The notes under the pieces were generated by a model. That model had not been told where the DNA came from, made no database searches, and worked only from the letters and a program-made list of their open reading frames with translations. Positions 58,850 to 64,000 of a stretch of DNA of 64,000 nucleotides are shown here, one piece after another; position 1 is the stretch's first letter, and every line of letters begins with the position of its first letter. The DNA comes from Marisa cornuarietis (Eukaryota > Mollusca > Gastropoda > Architaenioglossa > Ampullariidae). The DNA is taken from the NCBI GenBank assembly GCA_004794655.1, contig SMMW01000585.1, forward strand, positions 6,933,501 to 6,997,500, given 5' to 3'. The translations under genes were made by a program, and so were the position numbers.

Positions 58850-61800
58850 GTCTGCCATGAATTTCCGCATTGGTCACAGCCCAGCACACGGCAAACCAAT
58901 ACGTAGCAGTGCTGCTGATGCAACATAAAAAAAATTATGAACCGTCATATTTCACGTGGGAATTCCGCCTTCTTCACATGGCTTCGCCTTTATACCAATG
59001 AAACTTTCCACTGAGTCTCATGAACAAGGGTTATGTTAAGGTTTATTGCTTTAAGAGATTGGAAGAAGCATACTGATTAAAAAGTTCGAGGATAAACTGA
59101 TTCATCTTTTATTATCGAGTGGTTTTAATGACCGTAGGCCTTAGGTCTTGCTTCTGCAGGATCACTAAATACGGACATGAAAAAAAACTAGTTGCGGGCT
59201 TCCTTCTACAAAGGATGCACTTGCCACACTGATTGATCAGTTGACGGAAATAAAGGCAAACGTATGACGAGGACTGTCCTACACAATACATACAACAAAA
59301 TAACGACTCTCTAGACACCACTCCCTTAAACAGAGGAATTTCCTTTTTTTAATGTGTTATTGATAAACTGCTTTGGTATCACAAACTCGCGCGCACACGC
59401 ACGCACAATTATATAAAGTACTACCAAATCGAATCTTTATTAGGAGTTAAAGGCAGTCATTTTTTGTTGTTCGTTATTTGTTATTGACGATGACGATCAA
59501 ATAATATCTTGTTTGAAGTTTAGTCTACATCTACTAATATCCGATGGAAGATATTCAAAAGTATTTAAATATTAATTCCACAGCCTTACGCATCTTGGGC
59601 GTTCTTTGTTTTTTCGCCTAAAGAGTATGATGAGAATTATAACGGAAATAATGAAGGCAATAAACGCTGATGCTTCTGTTAGTCACAATATTGAGGGATC
59701 CTGTGAAAAGCACTTGAGTAGTATGTCTTTCCATCAAAGGCAGAAGTAGTACTGTTTGTTGTGAAAAGGGTTGCTATGGCCGTTGACACCAGATGAAATG
59801 AAATACCCAAAATGTGTATTCTTTGACTATTATCCGACTTTCCCGTTGTCATGATCTGTACACGGGGTAAGAACAAATGAAGAAGTAAACTTTTGGTAAG
59901 TAAAGCAGGAGGGGCAAAAGTTGAACAAAGATGTCGGAAAGAGGTCTCTTATGTGTCCATCTAGTGTTTATCGTCTTGAGGGATATGATCCTAAGATGTG
60001 AGCTATGTAAGGTGTTTACAAATGTGTGTTCTTAAATGCAAGTATATATTAAGTGCATAAATATTAAGAAGCTAAGCATGCTAATAACATTTATAATTAT
60101 TTTTAGTGGTTGGCACTAACACGGACTCAAAACAATTTTATAAACCACACGCATACATTTCAGTGTCTTTTCAGTGAGACTGATTGTTTCCCCACAGCAG
60201 TTCGTGCGCTGATAACACACACCACTTGTAACTACCCGCATTTCATGTCCTTTATCTGTAACTCTAAGAACGGTCCCCAACCAAGTACCGGATTTTGCAT
60301 TTAGATTCGTTTCTGAACGACCGTTGTGAAGTGGTAAGTTTAAACATCATGTTTTCTCTACTGTCATCAAGACATGTGCTTCCCAACCCGGTTTTATCAG
60401 TGCAGCAGTCACCAAAGTGTTTATTTACAATCTTTTCTTGTCCATGTTCTTTTCGTACACAAAGATATGCATGTACATCCATCCATCAATACACATACAT
60501 GCACTATGTCATTGAGGACTCTCTGATGGGGTCAGTGTTCAATTCTGTCAGTAGTTTTCAAACCACATCCAAAATGCGCGCACAAGTTTCAGTGATGCTG
60601 ACTGCAGATCGTGGACGAAATGTATCCTTCATTCGTGGCTGCATGGCATTCCGATATATTGTTATCTGTAATTCTAATATTGCCTGTCAGTATTTTGAAT
60701 TTAGACTCGCTTCTGCTTGGTAATCGTCAATTCTCGAGTTCGCGTCGATTACAGTGATAGATGTGACTGCAGAGCTATGAGGAGCTGAAGACACATCCAG
60801 CGTCATGTAAAGTGCAATTGTAGAGACAATAGTAGGTCCACACACAATACAAAAGCAATAATAAAACAGAAATGGTCATGGACATTGTCACGTACCACTC
60901 GCGGCCATGCACATTCTTATCAGGAAATAACAACAAAAGATCAATTTGGTGCAGAGCGTCGCTTCCAGAGACACGAATAATTATAATCAAATTTAATATC
61001 AAATTCAATATCAAATTCAAACAAGCAATTTAAGTCAATGACTGGCACCACTACAAGCAATTAATACACAAGAATTAACCATACAATGCAATAGGCCAGT
61101 ATTCTGAGACCAAAGAAGGTAATCTCAATTCCGTGACATCAGTTCAACACACTGCTTAATAGTCAGGAAATAACACCAATGCAAAAGTGCATACACGAAA
61201 CGCATACAAATGATGTAAAAGATAGTTATCTTAACATGCAGTGCACTAATTACACACCTGGATTAATTGGGTAAGCGATGAGAGTCTGAAAAGGCCGCAG
61301 ACAGCTACGCCCGAGCATAACTTGTTAAAGGAGCAAAACACTAACAGTTCTTCCCTCTCCTTCCAACGGGTACTCAATTCTAACAAATCTGAAAGGAATG
61401 GAAACTGGCCCCCTTCCCCCGCTTATCCTCATCTCAAAAGGAAAAGTCTTACTTTGCCCGCTGTTCTGGTGTTTATTCCTATACAGCCCACGCGTCTGCC
61501 TCGCGTCAGGGGTCCTCAGGACGACACGGATACCGGGTGCACAATAGCACGGTGGACACGTTCCTCTCCGGTATGGCTCGCAAACCTGCCACCCGTCTTG
61601 TTGGACCCCAGGTCGTCTCCCTCACGCCAGCTCTAGCTGTCTGAACCATCGGTTTCGTCAACAGCTTTTCTCGAGCCTGGCGTATTCCTCTGAGCACATA
61701 GTAGAGATTTTTCCCGAGACTGTTTCGAAGTCCCAACAATAACCACCCACAACGTTATCGGTAGCAGTTACAACAGCCCTCAGCTTCGGTCACAGTAACA

Positions 61801-64000
61801 CCGATAACGATAGCGTAAGTAACCGCGCACACGTTGACAGCCCAAACGACAATAGACAGCAGCCCTCTGGCTGGTTACGGGTGGGCCTATGTACCCTCTC
61901 CTGCCCACCTGGAGAGAGGATGAGCTCTGCCCGCACCGCACGTGAGGCTCGATAAAACGGAAAGCTCACGAATTTTCCTTTTCTCCACGTGGCAGAGGGG
62001 TAAAAACACAGACGCAGTTATACCCTCACCCCTAGCATATACCAGCTCTGAACATGACAGAAACTCACGAGGAAAAAGTACAAATATCTAACGTCGTCAT
62101 TTATTGCAATGATGGGGAAAAAGAAAGCTTCTGCCGTTGGTTTGGCTTTCTGCGAGATACAAAAAACGGTCAGTGTACTGAAAAAACGCAGTACACGCAC
62201 ACCAGCTGAAATAGTCATGTTGCTTACACTTTGAAAGTCACAGTATTACGATATAGTCAAATGATGACATGATTTCCATGTATACATGCGACCCGCCACC
62301 ACGAAATGAGTCTTATGACGCACAGAGCAGTTTAGTAGTAGAGTTCCAGGAAGGTGATGAGGGTGATGTTTGTGCAGTTTTACTTTTAAAAATGGATTTC
62401 TTGGTTATCAAACTAACAGGAAAATACACTTCAGTGATAAAATAAAAGTTAGAAATGTTCTTAAAATACATTTTAATTGAAATCCTCCACGGTAATCCGT
62501 CTCGATTTCCACAGCAAATTTACGAAATTCAAACGTTGTTTCAGTACCATTTCCCTCTCAGAACGCCATTGTGTTATACCTCGCCAGAGAGCCCAAAGTC
62601 TATATTTTCAGTCTCTTTAATGACTGGTTCAAATATTAACCAATCAGAAGATTTGTCTCTAAAAGTTTAGGAATAAACAAACCTGGTTATTAATCTCAAT
62701 GCTATCCAATTTGAGAATCACACACTGAACTCTCTTTAGTAACGAAAGGAACGGCGCTGAGCGATGATTACCTAAGGGGACGAAACTACTTCCAGGCAGT
62801 GACGAAGCATTGTTAGCTTTTAATCCATGAAGCCAGTGGAACATTCCGTGCTTTTTATTGAATAAAAGGGAAAGTGTTTATTCAGAATTAACAGAACGGT
62901 ACATGTGCATGAACAAACACACTCTGGCATGAAGGTTGTGCTTCTAGAAATTTTTATTTTTGTGTGGCCTGCCAGTTCTACATGTCTTCCGGTATATCAA
63001 AACATGCAGTTTTCTTTAACTTGTTTCTTTCTTTCTTTTTTTTTTTTTTGCAAAGGAAATACCTAGTGTGATTGCTGGAAACGTAATGATTGTTTTTTAG
63101 ATGCTGGATGACAGACATCTCTTCCAATGAACATATAAAGACCATCTTTGGTAAAGGTTAGTTACAAAAAACGTACAATTTTCATAAACTGTAAAATAGA
63201 GTTTTGTTTTACGAGATACAACTTTAATGCTGAATATGTTTTATCCTCAGGTATGGCGATAGAAAATGTGCATTACTGAGCTGGATGTATGGTCGTGATG
63301 GTACAAAAATATACGTATTAAGTGATGCCAGATATTGAAGTATGAAGTCACTCATACTGGTTATTTGTGTATTACAAAATCATAGATAATGATGAGTTCA
63401 CACTATAGATAAGTATATTAATTTTTATCCACAATCTAAACCTGAACTTATTTGATGAAGCTTTACTGTTACAATTTGAATTGATTTTATTTCCTGATCA
63501 CCACTCCAAACTCTTAATTCCGCTAAGTAACGACGTTATAAAGCTAAGTAAATGTATTAGGGGACTATCCTCAAGGACTGTAGACAGCTTGCTTTTGTCC
63601 GGAGAGTGTTACTCACGATAAACAGAAAACCGTGCAGCTCTGTGGCAGATTTTCTGTTTCTCATTTAGTCTCCACTCGATGAAAAGTTGTAACCAGGAAG
63701 ACATTTCACGCCTTAGCTATTCTTACAAGCCAGTCAAGAAATTTTCTGCAGGGCTTCAAAAGGGTACATCATACAACACATCGCTCTGTTCGCAAATGAA
63801 TACATAAGGGAGAAAACTACTGGACGGTTTAGGAATTGTCCACTTTGGATTACTTCCCTTTAACAGCTTTAAAAAAAGTCAACCAATCACGTATTTTTTT
63901 ATATCCAAAGTCGGCGACGTTTTACTTGATCAAGTGCCATATTGAAGTTAGTTCCCGGTTACTCAATTTAACATGGATTTGTACTCCAGAATCAGAAAAC
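58850..64000. other. Right flank, nothing recognised
   Basis: No array homology, no recognisable domain and no splice-consistent gene on either strand. A GC-richer stretch at 61330-61990 looks like a dispersed repeat but was not identified. A short poly-T lies near 63039. Open frames (up to 142 residues at 60295-60723) have no family features and are probably chance. Confidence 0.45.

Noticed and set aside
60295..60723. 142-residue frame in the right flank
   Set aside because: No signal peptide, domain, splice context or array homology; probably chance.

Overview
This is animal nuclear DNA: split genes with GT-AG introns, many microsatellites, a hAT transposon, a pogo/Tigger-like remnant, MITEs and decayed LINEs. 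The style suits a marine or freshwater invertebrate, possibly a mollusc, but nothing here fixes the species. Only three things were recognised as known genes or elements with confidence: the 5' half of an aldo-keto reductase gene (minus strand, exons between 1051 and 6383), an almost intact hAT element (25110-30724) with its transposase, and LINE fragments.

The main content is an array on the plus strand, 8.6-58.8 kb, of a small secreted-protein gene family that I do not recognise. Each full copy has five short exons: a 55-nt signal-peptide exon with a phase-1 donor, then four exons separated by phase-0 introns. They encode about 190-210 residues, predicted helical, with three conserved cysteines and N-glycosylation sequons. 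The intact copies are A (8685-12070), D (32283-34315), F (45837-47667) and G (53245-56180). Copy C (18306-20401) has lost promoter and exon 1. Copy E (37498-39380) has a truncated exon 3 with a stop. Exon relics lie at 15.0-15.4, 40.0-40.2, 57.1, 57.8 and 58.7 kb. Size, secretion, helical pattern and mostly phase-0 exon layout resemble helical cytokines, but that is inference.

All six main copies carry, 100-145 nt after the stop codon, a conserved 3'-UTR stem-loop with a six-base loop (ATGGG-N6-CCCAT). In five of them it is followed by a second hairpin with a three-base TAT loop (AAGGCA-TAT-TGCCTT). Hexaloop plus pyrimidine-purine-pyrimidine triloop hairpins resemble the Roquin-type decay elements of vertebrate cytokine-pathway mRNAs. 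A second conserved module, CCAGAATTCC followed 22-23 bp later by TATAAAAG, sits upstream of A, D and F. E and G share a different promoter with TTTAAAAG.

Layout: 1-0.7 kb LINE debris; 1-6.4 kb reductase gene; 6.4-8.6 kb intergenic; 8.6-12.7 gene A, its introns holding a Tigger-like remnant and a MITE; 12.9-16.5 LINE debris, pseudogene B and a second copy of the reductase upstream region; 17.5-25.1 copy C and duplicated flank; 25.1-30.7 hAT; 30.8-39.6 genes D and E; 40-45.7 relic and duplicated flank; 45.8-56.4 genes F and G, a duplicate of the D-E block with a foldback repeat inserted at 49.2-51.1; 57-58.8 relics; 58.9-64 kb nothing recognised. The array looks like birth-and-death evolution by repeated segmental duplication.
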